From assembly GCA_964471115.1 (NCBI GenBank), contig CAYYFE010000016.1, forward strand, positions 12,771 to 76,770: DNA of 64,000 nt, given 5' to 3'. This document shows, piece after piece, positions 20,457-28,472 of this stretch. The position numbers and the translations under genes are program-made. Numbering within the stretch: position 1 is the stretch's first letter; every line of letters begins with the position of its first letter. The stretch comes from SYFT01 sp964471115 (GTDB taxonomy: Bacteria > Acidobacteriota > Vicinamibacteria > Vicinamibacterales > SCN-69-37). The notes beneath the pieces were generated by a model, which was not told where the DNA came from, searched no databases, and saw only the letters and a program-made list of their open reading frames with translations.

Positions 20457-21179
20457 ATGTTGCTCCTGAATCGTCGTCGATCGTGGTGGTCCCCGCTGTT
20501 GTTGCTGCTCGCGGCCGGCTGTTCGGTGCGTGACGCCGCCTGCGGCCGGCAACCTGAAGCGCCCGTGGTCATCTCCGAGCAGCAGGCCGCGGCGATCAAG
20601 GGTGAGGCGCCGCCGACCGTCCAGATCGCGGTGCTGGGTGACAGCCTCACGGCTGGCTTCGGCCTGCTGCAGTCCGAGGCGTTTCCCGCGTTGCTCGGCG
20701 AGGAGTTCGCCACCGACGGCTACGCGCAGGTCGAGATGGTGAACGCCGGCGTGAGCGGCGACACGACGGCCGGCGGGTTGTCGCGGCTCGAGTGGGTGCT
20801 GGAGCCGAACGTCCGTGTGCTGGTCGTGGCGCTGGGCGGCAACGACGCGCTGCGCGGGGTGCCCGCCAGCGCGACCCGCGACAATCTGTCGAAGATCGTC
20901 GGCACGGCCAAGAGCCGCGGCGTCATGGTCCTGCTGGCCGGCATGGAGGCCCCGCCCAACCTGGGCGAGGACTATCGCGCGGCGTTCCGCGCGGTCTTCC
21001 CGCAGGTGGCGGCGGAACACGACGTCCCGCTGGTGCCGTTCCTGCTCGAAGGCGTGGCGGGGCAGCCGCACCTCAATCAAGCCGATGGCATCCATCCCAC
21101 CGCCGAGGGCCAGCGCATCATCGCATCGCTGATCTACCCGCGCCTGCAGCCCATCGTCGACGACCTGCTGAGCCGCTGA
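20457..21179 (+). CDS. tesA: GDSL/SGNH lipoprotein esterase (TesA-like)
   Basis: 240-aa SGNH hydrolase: arylesterase, thioesterase or lysophospholipase I. A lipobox LLAAGC gives Cys22, so the mature protein is a lipoprotein, unlike soluble periplasmic E. coli TesA. Blocks: GDSLTAGFG (nucleophilic Ser), GVSGDTTAGG, ALGGNDALRG (oxyanion Asn), and DGIHPTAEG (Asp/His). Start taken at the ATG 20457; the in-frame GTG 20454 is equally close. The ybbA start overlaps its stop (TGATG). tesA next to ybbA/ybbP is a widely conserved neighbourhood. Confidence 0.92.
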   Translation: MLLLNRRRSWWSPLLLLLAAGCSVRDAACGRQPEAPVVISEQQAAAIKGEAPPTVQIAVLGDSLTAGFGLLQSEAFPALLGEEFATDGYAQVEMVNAGVSGDTTAGGLSRLEWVLEPNVRVLVVALGGNDALRGVPASATRDNLSKIVGTAKSRGVMVLLAGMEAPPNLGEDYRAAFRAVFPQVAAEHDVPLVPFLLEGVAGQPHLNQADGIHPTAEGQRIIASLIYPRLQPIVDDLLSR

Positions 21180-21856
21180 TGATTGAACTTGTCGAGGTGT
21201 CCCGCACCGTCACCGGCGGTGCCGGGCCGCTCACCATCCTGCATCCCACGTCGCTGACGATCGCCGCGGGCCGCATTGTCGCGATCACCGGGCCGTCGGG
21301 CAGCGGCAAGTCGACGCTGCTCGGGCTGCTGGCCGGCCTCGACACCCCGACCACCGGCCGCGTGGTCATCGACGGCGTCAACATCACCGCGCTGGGCGAA
21401 GAGGCGCTGGCCGCGTTGCGCGGCGAGAAGATCGGCATCGTCTTTCAGTTCTTCCACCTGATTCCCTCGCTGACTGCGCGCGAGAACGTGATGGTGCCGA
21501 TGGAACTGGCCGGCGTGGCGGATGCGCGCGCGCGCGCCGAGGCGCTGCTCGCGGAAGTCGGGCTCTCCGAACGCGGCCACCACTATCCGTCGCAACTGTC
21601 GGGCGGCGAACAGCAACGCGTGGCCATCGCCCGCGCGCTGGCCAACGATCCGCCGATCCTGCTGGCCGACGAACCCACCGGCAATCTGGACTCCGCCACC
21701 GGCCACCATGTCATCGACCTGCTGCTCTCGGTGAACCGCCGGCAGGGCCGCACGCTGGTGCTCGTGACACACGATCCCGAACTGGCCGCGCGCGCCGATG
21801 AGGTCATCGCCCTGCGCGATGGGAGGGTGCAAGTGGCGGCAAGTGGCGGCGAGTAG
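21179..21856 (+). CDS. ybbA: ABC transporter ATP-binding protein (YbbA/LolD type)
   Basis: 225-aa ATPase of the MacB/LolD class. Walker A GPSGSGKST, Q-loop FQFFHLIPSL, signature LSGGEQQRVAIARAL, Walker B ILLADEPTGNLD, H-loop VTHDPE. Partner permease is the next gene. The start overlaps the tesA stop. The last seven residues (QVAASGG and E) and the TAG stop come from the 10-bp repeat array, so the natural C-terminus has been replaced or extended by repeat sequence. Confidence 0.93.
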   Translation: MIELVEVSRTVTGGAGPLTILHPTSLTIAAGRIVAITGPSGSGKSTLLGLLAGLDTPTTGRVVIDGVNITALGEEALAALRGEKIGIVFQFFHLIPSLTARENVMVPMELAGVADARARAEALLAEVGLSERGHHYPSQLSGGEQQRVAIARALANDPPILLADEPTGNLDSATGHHVIDLLLSVNRRQGRTLVLVTHDPELAARADEVIALRDGRVQVAASGGE

Positions 21857-21880
21857 CGGCGAGTGGCGGCGAGTAGCGGC
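21831..21880 (+). repeat. Tandem array, five 10-bp units spanning the ybbA stop and ybbP leader
   Basis: Units AAGTGGCGGC (twice), GAGTAGCGGC, GAGTGGCGGC, GAGTAGCGGC. The TAG in unit 3 is the ybbA stop codon; unit 5 abuts the ybbP ATG. Same family as 1551-1630 and 28411-28470. Confidence 0.93.
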
Positions 21881-24412
21881 ATGAGTTTTGTCCTCAAAAT
21901 GGCGTGGCGCGAGGTGCGGTCGTCGTGGACGCGCCTGGTGTTCTTCTTCCTGTGCGTCGCCATCGGCGTGGCGGCCATCGTGGCCGTGCGCAGCGTGATT
22001 CAGCAGGTGCGTGACGCGCTCACCAGTGAAGCGCGCGCGCTGGTGGGGGCCGATCTCGTCGTACAGACCGGGCGGCCGTGGACCGACGATGTGGCGGCGC
22101 GGCTGGCCGATGTCTTCAGGTCCGGCGCCGTGCAGGAGGCCATCGAGGTCATCGAGACGGCGACGATGGCCGCGTCCGGCGAGGGGCAGGCCCGGCTCGT
22201 GGAGTTGCGCGCCGTGCCGGATCGTTTCCCGTTTTACGGCACCCTCACCCTCGGGTCCGGGCAGCCGTACACCCATGGCCTGCTGCGCGGCGGCGGCATC
22301 GTCGTGCAGCCGGAACTGCTGCTGCAGCTGGGCGTCGCCGTGGGCGACACGATTACCCTGGCCGGCCGTCCGTTCGTGATTCGCGACACCGTGGCGCGCG
22401 ATCGCGTGCAGGGCCGCGGCGGCTTCGCGTTCGGCCCGCGCGTGTACCTCGACCTGGCGGATCTGCGACAGACGACGGTGCTGCAGTTCGGCAGCCGGGT
22501 GACCTATCAGTGGTATCTGCGGGTGAATGACAACGACCTCGCGCCGCTGACCCGCGCGCTGCGGCAGCAGTTCCGGCGCGACTCGGTCGGCATCCGCAGC
22601 TGGCGCGCGCTCGAGGATCGACTGGGGCGGAACCTGACGCTGGCGGAGAACTACCTCAGCCTGGTCGGGTTTGCGATGGTCGTGCTGGGCGGCATCGGCG
22701 TGTGGAGCGTGACGCGGGTGTTCATCCAGCAGAAGATTCGCAGCGTCGCCGTCCTCAAGTGTGTCGGCGCTTCGTCGCGCACGATTCTGGCGACGTACGT
22801 GCTGCAGACCACGGCGCTCGCGCTGGCGGGCGGAGTGGCCGGGGTCGCCATGGCCGCGTCGGTGGTGGCGGCCATTCCGGCCGATGTCGTCGCGCTGGCC
22901 GGCCTGGAATCGGTGGGCGTGACGTGGTCGGCCGCGTTGCAGGGATTGGCCGTCGGCGCGCTGGTGTCGATGTTGTTCGCGCTGGTGCCGCTGCTCGAAC
23001 TGCGCGAGGTGAAGCCGCTGTTGCTGCTGCGCGCCGACACCGCCACCTCGGCGCGCCGGCGCGGCTGGCAGAGCGTGGCGATGGGCGCGGGCATCGGCCT
23101 GGCGCTCACGGCGGTGGCGGTGTGGCAGGCCGACGCGGTGGAGGCCGGCGTGTATGTGTCGTTGGGGCTGGGCGCGGTGGCGGCGGCGCTGGCCGGTGCG
23201 TCGGCGGCCCTGCTGCGGCTGGTCCGGCCCCTGGCGGCATCGCGGGTGTTCGCGCTGCGGCACGCCATCGTCAGCCTCGGCCGGCCGGGCAACCAGACGC
23301 GCGTGATTCTCACGGCCGTCGGGCTCGGGTGTTTTTTCATCCTCGGTGTGCGCGCGCTGCAGACGAACCTACTGGCGGAGTTCTCGCTCGATCTGGGGGA
23401 GTCGACGCCGGACCTGGTGCTGATTGACATCCAGCGCGACCAGGTCGACGGCGTGCGCGCGGTTCTGGCGCCGTATCAGCAGACCGAGCCGCCCATGTTG
23501 CCACTGATGCGCGGACGGGTGGCGGGCGTGGATGGCGCGCGTGTCCAGCTGGCCACGCCGGAGGACGTGCGGCGCGAGGGGGAACTGGCGCGCGAGTACG
23601 GCCTGACGTTCCGCAACGGCCTGGCCGACAACGAGCGGCTGGTGGAAGGGGAGTTCTGGTCCGGCCCCGCCACCGACCCCGACGCGCCGCTCGAGGTGTC
23701 GATCGAGCAGGAGATCCGCGACGAACACGGCATCGGGCTGGGCGACCTCATGCGCTTCGACATCGCGGGCCGCGTCATCGAGGCGCGCGTGACCAGCGTC
23801 CGCGAGGTCGAGTGGGACCAGACGGTGAACGGCGGGTTCATCTTCGTCTTCCGGCCCGGTCCCGTGATTGAACGCGCGCCGTACAGCGTGGTGGGGTTCG
23901 TCCAGGTGCGCGATGACCCGGACGCCCGCGGCGCGGCGCAGCGCGACCTCGTGCGCGCCTTTCCGAACGTGTCGGTGATCGACGTCAGCGCCGTCCTGGA
24001 TTCGGTGCGCGGCGTGGTCGAGGACGTCACGTCCGCCATCACCATCGTCGGGGCGGTGACCGTGGCGGCCGGCCTGCTGATTCTGGTGGGGGCCGTGGCG
24101 ATGACCAAGTTCCAGCGCCTGTATGACGCGGCGATCTACCGGACCCTGGGCGCCAGCACCCGGCGCCTGCTGGCCATGGCGGCCATCGAATACAGCCTGT
24201 TGGGCGCGCTGGCGGGCCTGCTGGGGGCGGCCGGCGCCCTGGGCCTGTCGTGGGCGGTCGCCACACGCCTGTTCGAGATCGACTGGCGGCCGGACTGGGC
24301 CGGTCTGCTGGTCGGGATGGCCGTGTCCACGGTCGTCGTGGCGGCGGTGGGCCTGCTGTCGGGTGTCGACGTGCTGGTCAGAAAGCCCCTCGGCACGCTG
24401 CGCGGCGCCTGA
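21881..24412 (+). CDS. ybbP: FtsX-like ABC permease (YbbP type)
   Basis: 843-aa, ten-TM type IV/VII permease. N-terminal TM in TRLVFFFLCVAIGVAAIVAV, large periplasmic domain, FtsX block with VTRVFIQQKIRSVAVLKCVG, a central helical pair, a second periplasmic domain, and a C-terminal FtsX block (MTKFQRLYDAAIYRTLGAST). With YbbA it should form a mechanotransmission or lipid-related ABC system; substrate unknown. The ATG at 21881 directly follows the repeat array, so there is no Shine-Dalgarno and translation probably depends on coupling or a leaderless mode. An upstream in-frame start inside the array is less likely. Confidence 0.9.
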   Translation: MSFVLKMAWREVRSSWTRLVFFFLCVAIGVAAIVAVRSVIQQVRDALTSEARALVGADLVVQTGRPWTDDVAARLADVFRSGAVQEAIEVIETATMAASGEGQARLVELRAVPDRFPFYGTLTLGSGQPYTHGLLRGGGIVVQPELLLQLGVAVGDTITLAGRPFVIRDTVARDRVQGRGGFAFGPRVYLDLADLRQTTVLQFGSRVTYQWYLRVNDNDLAPLTRALRQQFRRDSVGIRSWRALEDRLGRNLTLAENYLSLVGFAMVVLGGIGVWSVTRVFIQQKIRSVAVLKCVGASSRTILATYVLQTTALALAGGVAGVAMAASVVAAIPADVVALAGLESVGVTWSAALQGLAVGALVSMLFALVPLLELREVKPLLLLRADTATSARRRGWQSVAMGAGIGLALTAVAVWQADAVEAGVYVSLGLGAVAAALAGASAALLRLVRPLAASRVFALRHAIVSLGRPGNQTRVILTAVGLGCFFILGVRALQTNLLAEFSLDLGESTPDLVLIDIQRDQVDGVRAVLAPYQQTEPPMLPLMRGRVAGVDGARVQLATPEDVRREGELAREYGLTFRNGLADNERLVEGEFWSGPATDPDAPLEVSIEQEIRDEHGIGLGDLMRFDIAGRVIEARVTSVREVEWDQTVNGGFIFVFRPGPVIERAPYSVVGFVQVRDDPDARGAAQRDLVRAFPNVSVIDVSAVLDSVRGVVEDVTSAITIVGAVTVAAGLLILVGAVAMTKFQRLYDAAIYRTLGASTRRLLAMAAIEYSLLGALAGLLGAAGALGLSWAVATRLFEIDWRPDWAGLLVGMAVSTVVVAAVGLLSGVDVLVRKPLGTLRGA

Positions 24413-24413
24413 G

Positions 24414-24448
24414 TACAATAGGGAATTGCCGAATCGGCCTGTGGGCCG
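24414..24448 (+). promoter_or_regulatory. Candidate promoter and leader hairpin of the dksA-like gene
   Basis: TACAAT at 24414-24419 directly after the ybbP stop, followed by a small leader hairpin (CGGCC 24435-24439 with GGCCG 24444-24448) and GAGGGA before the ATG. No strong -35 hexamer. Confidence 0.4.
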
Positions 24449-24460
24449 GACGAGGGAGCA

Positions 24461-24823
24461 ATGACCCAGACCATCCTCGACGAGACGCGCCTGACGGCGC
24501 TCAAAGACACCTTGATGAAGCGGCGGGCCGACATTCTGGCCGCCTCCACCGGGACGCGGCCGTTGCCCGAGTCGGCCGACGTCAATTCGCGCCAGGGCGA
24601 CCTGGCCGACCAGGCCGCCGGCAACAACGAGGTGCACATCGCCCTCAAGCTCAAGCAGACCGACGCGAAGATCCTGCAGGCCACCGAAGAAGCGCTGCAC
24701 CGGATTGAGAAGGGCACCTACGGCATCTGCCGCGACTGCGGCGAACCCATCGCGCCGGCCCGGCTGGAAGCGATTCCCTGGACCCGCGTGTGCATCGAGT
24801 GCAAGCAGAAGCAGAGTGCGTGA
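24461..24823 (+). CDS. dksA: DksA/TraR-type C4 zinc-finger transcription factor
   Basis: 120-aa regulator that binds the RNA polymerase secondary channel. Coiled-coil arms end in an acidic tip with D-x-x-D-x-A (Asp47, Asp50, Ala52), the arrangement needed for DksA activity. The C-terminal zinc finger is canonical C4: ICRDCGEP and RVCIECKQ. It is slightly shorter than E. coli DksA (151 aa). A good GAGGGA ribosome site precedes the ATG. The stop overlaps the start of the ferritin-like gene. Confidence 0.92.
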   Translation: MTQTILDETRLTALKDTLMKRRADILAASTGTRPLPESADVNSRQGDLADQAAGNNEVHIALKLKQTDAKILQATEEALHRIEKGTYGICRDCGEPIAPARLEAIPWTRVCIECKQKQSA

Positions 24824-25314
24824 TGGCTCAATCCCAGGCTGACCAGTTGTCCACCCTCACGGCGCTGCACCGCGACAAGCTCACGCTGCGCGAGCGCCAC
24901 GTCGCCGTGGCCCGCCACGTCGATCACTACGAGTTCAACAACACGTACCAGTACGTGATCAACCGCGAAGACGCCCACCTGGCGTGGCTCGAGTCGGCGA
25001 TTCGCGAACTCGGCGGCACGCCCCACGAGGTGCCCCCGATGACCGTGCCGGCGCCGGGCCGCAAGGCCACGTTCACGCCGCTGGTGGCGCAGGACGCGGC
25101 GGAGGCCGCCGCGCTGGTCGCCACCTGGCGCGGCCGCGCCGAGGCCATCACCAACGTGCGGCACCGCAAGCTGGTGGACGTGATTCTGGGTGAGACGATT
25201 GAACACGAGCGGTTCTTCGCCCAGATCGCCGACGGCAACGAACTGGTGCTGGGCCGGCGGTTGCCCGGGGCCAGCACCGGACACGGTGTGTTGCCCGAAC
25301 GCTGGATGGAGTAG
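24823..25314 (+). CDS. Ferritin-like four-helix protein
   Basis: 163 aa, all-helical. Two Glu/His pairs, in INREDAHLAWLES and in GETIEHERFFAQI, suggest a ferritin-like diiron bundle, together with an early HVDHYEFNNTYQYV helix. Assignment is by motif only; no catalytic activity can be stated. ATG at 24823 overlaps the dksA stop (TGATG), so it is translationally coupled; the 11-codon-longer frame is a shadow. folK follows 5 bp downstream. Confidence 0.7.
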   Translation: MAQSQADQLSTLTALHRDKLTLRERHVAVARHVDHYEFNNTYQYVINREDAHLAWLESAIRELGGTPHEVPPMTVPAPGRKATFTPLVAQDAAEAAALVATWRGRAEAITNVRHRKLVDVILGETIEHERFFAQIADGNELVLGRRLPGASTGHGVLPERWME

Positions 25315-25319
25315 CCGAC

Positions 25320-25724
25320 GTGGCGCCCGTCAGGGTGGCCATTGCCCTCGGCAGCAACCTGGGCGACCGCGACGCGCACCTGCGGTTCGCCATCACCCGC
25401 CTGCGCAGCGTCCTGTCCGACATGCGCGTCTCGTCGTTCCACAACACCCCGGCCGAAGGCGTCGACGAGCCGCAGCCGGACTACCTCAACGCCGCCGTGT
25501 CCGGCACCACGACGCTGTCGCCGCGCGAGCTGCTCACGTTCATGCTCGACGTGGAACGGCAGCGCGGCCGCACCCGCCTCTCCCCGCGGGCCTCACGCAC
25601 GCTCGATCTCGACCTGATTTTTTACGGGGACCAGACGATCGACGAACCCGACCTGACCGTGCCGCACCCGCGCTGGCACACACGCGACTTCGTCACGCGG
25701 CCGTTGGGGGAAGTGTGGGATTGA
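25320..25724 (+). CDS. folK: HPPK (2-amino-4-hydroxy-6-hydroxymethyldihydropteridine diphosphokinase)
   Basis: 134-aa pyrophosphokinase of folate synthesis, somewhat short for the family (about 160). N-terminal VAIALGSNLGDRDAHL, substrate loop FHNTPAEGVDEPQPDYLNA, and the metal-binding signature RTLDLDLIFYGD followed by VPHPRW are all present. GTG start at 25320 follows the ferritin-like gene by 5 bp. Other fol genes are absent. The last codon and TGA stop form the first GATTGAG of the composite repeat. Confidence 0.93.
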   Translation: MAPVRVAIALGSNLGDRDAHLRFAITRLRSVLSDMRVSSFHNTPAEGVDEPQPDYLNAAVSGTTTLSPRELLTFMLDVERQRGRTRLSPRASRTLDLDLIFYGDQTIDEPDLTVPHPRWHTRDFVTRPLGEVWD

Positions 25725-25820
25725 GGAGTGCGGAGTGCCGAGTGCGGAGTGCGAAGTGCGAAGTGCGGGGATTGAGGAGTGGGGAAGTCCTCAATCCCCA
25801 ATCCTCAATCCTCAATAACA
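25719..25820. repeat. Composite heptamer element, copy 2 (inverted)
   Basis: GGAGTGC/GAAGTGC heptamers followed by inverted CTCAATC heptamers: the reverse complement of the arrangement at 12780-12849. Within it 25767-25778 and 25788-25799 form a perfect 12-bp stem around a 9-nt loop, which may serve as terminator for folK and the convergent gene. Confidence 0.88.
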
Positions 25821-25821
25821 A

Positions 25822-26307
25822 CTACTGCTTCTTGAAGTACTGCGACGTCGTCATCGCCGGGCCGCCTTCGCGGCCGGGGCGCGTCGTCGAGACCACGAGC
25901 CAGGCGCCGTCCATGGCGTAGGTGATGGTCTGGCCGTTGTCGGAGGTGACCACCAGCTTGGCGCCGTCCCACTTGGCCGTCGACGTGACTTCCGTCTGGC
26001 CGCCGCGGGCCATCATGCTGTTCTTGCTGGGCGACCCATCCAGGTTGTAGGTCGTGGTGATCGTGTTTTCGCCCATCGTCCGGGCGATCACGAGCTTGGT
26101 CGCGTCCTGGGTGAGCGTCATCGGCCCGCCCATGCGTCCACCACCGCCGCCCATCCGGCCGCCGCCACCGCCGGCGTTCGGGTTCGCCGCGGCGGTCTTC
26201 TCCGCGTCGAGCGTCCACGTGCCCGCGAAGTTCGGGGCCTGCGCATACACGCTGGTCGCCAACAGGACGACCGCTGCCGTTCCAAGTGCCATTGCCACAC
26301 GTCGCAT
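25822..26307 (-). CDS. Small secreted protein, unknown function
   Basis: 161 aa with a signal peptide (about 1-22, ending SVYAQ). The mature part begins APNFAGTWTLDAEKT, then a Gly/Met-rich stretch (GGGGRMGG repeated), then a beta-rich region with NTITTTYNLDGSP, TSTAKWDG and TITYAMDGAWLVV, suggesting a lipocalin-like or META-like barrel. Such proteins recur in Acidobacteria. AGGAG precedes the ATG at 26307. It is the last gene downstream of the MacB permease (52-bp gap) and may belong to the efflux operon. Confidence 0.75.
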   Translation of the reverse strand: MRRVAMALGTAAVVLLATSVYAQAPNFAGTWTLDAEKTAAANPNAGGGGGRMGGGGGRMGGPMTLTQDATKLVIARTMGENTITTTYNLDGSPSKNSMMARGGQTEVTSTAKWDGAKLVVTSDNGQTITYAMDGAWLVVSTTRPGREGGPAMTTSQYFKKQ

Positions 26308-26359
26308 AAAGACTGCTCCTGCCAATGACGACTCCGGCGAAACGCCGGAATCGAACCCG

Positions 26360-27577
26360 TTACTCGAAGCGCAGCGCTTCGATGGGGTCCAGCCCGGCGG
26401 CCTTGCGCGCCGGGTAGAACCCGAAAAACACGCCGACGAATCCGGCGAACCCGAAGGCCACCAGGATCGAATCCATCGGGACGACGGCCGGCCAGTTGTT
26501 GGCCCACTTGGCCAGTTCCGCCAGGCCAAAGCCCAGGGCGATGCCCAGGCCGCCTCCCACCAGCGAAATGACGATGGCTTCGACGAGGAACTGCATGAGC
26601 ACGTCGCGGCCGCGCGCGCCAATCGCCATGCGCAGGCCGATCTCACGGGTGCGCTCGGTGACCGACACCAGCATGATGTTCATGATGCCGATGCCGCCGA
26701 CCATCAACGAAACGGCGGCGATGCCGGCCAGCAGGGAGGTCATCGTGCTGGTGGTCTGCGTGCGGAAGGCCACCATGTCTTCGAGCGTCTGGACGCGGAA
26801 GGTGTCTTCCTCCCCCTGCGCGAGGCCCTGCGTGATGCGGAGCGAGCCCTTGACCGCCTCCGCCGTGGTGGCGATGCCGTCGGCCGAGAAGGCCGACAAC
26901 GTGATGTTGTTGAGGTGCTGGATGCCCTGCAGTTTCTTCTGCACCGTCGTGAACGGCACGAAGACCTGGTCGTCCTGGTTCTGGCCGCCCGACGAGGCGC
27001 CCTTCGACGTGAAGACGCCAATCACCTTGAACACGTGGTTGCGCACGCGCAGGTTCTGTCCGGTGGGATCGACGCCCTCGCCGTAGAGCAGATCGGAGAC
27101 GTTTTTGCCGAGGACCACCACCTTGGCGGCCGCCTGGACGTCCTGCTCGGTGAAGAACTGGCCGTAGAGCAGCGGCCACGCCTTGATGAGCGGCCAGTCG
27201 ACGTTGGTGCCCTGCACCTGGGTGTTCCAGTTCTGGTTGCCCGCGATGAGCTGCTGGCGCGTGCTGACGCCTTCGGCCACCCACTGCACCTGCGGCAGCT
27301 GCCGCAGCGCGTTGGCGTCGGCGGCCATGAGCCGGCTCGAGTTGCCTTCACCCATGCGGGCCCCGCCCTGCGTGAAGTTGCCCGACATGACCGTGATCAT
27401 GTTGGTGCCGGTCGCCTTGACCTGCTCTTCGATCATGACCTGCGCGCCGGTGCCGAGCGCGACCATGGTGATGACCGCGCCGACCCCGATGATCATGCCG
27501 AGCATCGTGAGCGCGGTCCGCAGCTTGTTGCGCCCGAGCGCCTTGAGCGCGATTCGAAAGACCATGAACACTGACAT
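26360..27577 (-). CDS. MacB-type ABC permease (split form)
   Basis: 405 aa. N-terminal TM (about 20-45), MacB periplasmic core domain, and three C-terminal TM helices of the FtsX domain with VSVTERTREIGLRMAIGARG. In E. coli the ATPase and permease are one MacB chain; here they are separate genes, as in many bacteria. It works with the ATPase and the MacA-like adaptor directly upstream to export macrolide-like, lipidic or peptide substrates through TolC. GAGG ribosome site before the ATG. Confidence 0.93.
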   Translation of the reverse strand: MSVFMVFRIALKALGRNKLRTALTMLGMIIGVGAVITMVALGTGAQVMIEEQVKATGTNMITVMSGNFTQGGARMGEGNSSRLMAADANALRQLPQVQWVAEGVSTRQQLIAGNQNWNTQVQGTNVDWPLIKAWPLLYGQFFTEQDVQAAAKVVVLGKNVSDLLYGEGVDPTGQNLRVRNHVFKVIGVFTSKGASSGGQNQDDQVFVPFTTVQKKLQGIQHLNNITLSAFSADGIATTAEAVKGSLRITQGLAQGEEDTFRVQTLEDMVAFRTQTTSTMTSLLAGIAAVSLMVGGIGIMNIMLVSVTERTREIGLRMAIGARGRDVLMQFLVEAIVISLVGGGLGIALGFGLAELAKWANNWPAVVPMDSILVAFGFAGFVGVFFGFYPARKAAGLDPIEALRFE

Positions 27578-27609
27578 TGTGTGACCTCGTTCGTCGTTCC
27601 GGGAATGGC

Positions 27610-28392
27610 CTAGTGCGCGTCCGCTGACTCCGGGTGCGGAATCTGATCCGGTTCGGGCGGCGGCAGCGCCGCCAGCGCCTCTTCGGCGTTGCGCCGGTGC
27701 GCAATTTTCTGGTCGGCCACCACGCGTCCGTCACGGAAGCGGATGAGCCGCGTGCCGTATTCGGCGATGTCCATTTCGTGCGTGATCAGCATCACGGTGA
27801 TGCCGCGTTCGACGTTGAGCCGCTGGAAGATGCCCATGACCTCGATGCTCGTGCGGGTATCGAGGTTGCCCGTCGGTTCGTCGGCCAGGATGATGGACGG
27901 TTCGTTGATGAGCGCGCGGGCGATGGCCACCCGCTGCTGCTGGCCGCCCGACAACTGGTTGGGCATGTGGTGGAACCGCTGGCCGAGGCCGACGATTTCC
28001 AGCGCGGCCATGGCGCGTTTGTGCCGCTCGGCGGCCTTCATCTTCTGCACGCCGTTGTAGAGCAGCGGCAACTCGACGTTGTCGAGCGCCGTGGTGCGCG
28101 TCAGCAGGTTGAAGCCCTGAAACACGAAGCCGATCTTCGTGTTGCGGACGCCCGCCAGTTCGTCCTTCGACAGCTTCGACACGTCCTTGCCGTCGAGGAT
28201 GTACTGGCCGCTCGAGGGTTTGTCGAGGCAGCCGATGATGTGCATGAACGTCGACTTGCCCGAGCCGGAGGGGCCCGTCACACAGACGAACTCCCCGGGC
28301 TCGACGTCGAGCGACACGCCCCGCAGCGCGCGCACCTCATGGTCGCCCATGTGGTAGACCCGCATCAGATCGCGAACAGAAATCACCGGCAC
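27610..28392 (-). CDS. MacB-type ABC ATP-binding protein
   Basis: 260-aa ATPase. Walker A GPSGSGKST, Q-loop FQGFNLLTR, signature LSGGQQQRVAIARAL, Walker B IILADEPTGNLD, H-loop LITHEMD. A C-terminal tail of about 35 residues extends beyond the usual domain (RRNAEEALAALPPPEPDQ). GTG start at 28392 with GAGGAG 8 nt upstream. That ribosome site sits at the edge of the decamer array separating it from the adaptor gene. Confidence 0.94.
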   Translation of the reverse strand: MPVISVRDLMRVYHMGDHEVRALRGVSLDVEPGEFVCVTGPSGSGKSTFMHIIGCLDKPSSGQYILDGKDVSKLSKDELAGVRNTKIGFVFQGFNLLTRTTALDNVELPLLYNGVQKMKAAERHKRAMAALEIVGLGQRFHHMPNQLSGGQQQRVAIARALINEPSIILADEPTGNLDTRTSIEVMGIFQRLNVERGITVMLITHEMDIAEYGTRLIRFRDGRVVADQKIAHRRNAEEALAALPPPEPDQIPHPESADAH

Positions 28393-28410
28393 GAATTCAA
28401 CTCCTCAACT

Positions 28411-28470
28411 CGCCGCTACTGGCCGACACTCGCCGCCACTTGCCGCCACTTGCCGCCACTCGCCGCTACT
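28411..28470 (-). repeat. Tandem array, six 10-bp units between adaptor and ATPase genes
   Basis: Plus-strand units CGCCGCTACT, GGCCGACACT, CGCCGCCACT, TGCCGCCACT (twice), CGCCGCTACT: the reverse complement of the GAGTGGCGGC family in ggt and ybbA. The adaptor stop TAG (28473-28475) sits at its edge in a GAGTAG unit, exactly as at the ybbA stop. Confidence 0.93.
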
Positions 28471-28472
28471 CG

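Noticed and set aside
24821..24825. Selenocysteine read-through from the dksA gene into the ferritin-like gene
   Set aside because: The TGA overlaps a normal ATG in another frame (TGATG); there is no in-frame continuation or SECIS-like hairpin.
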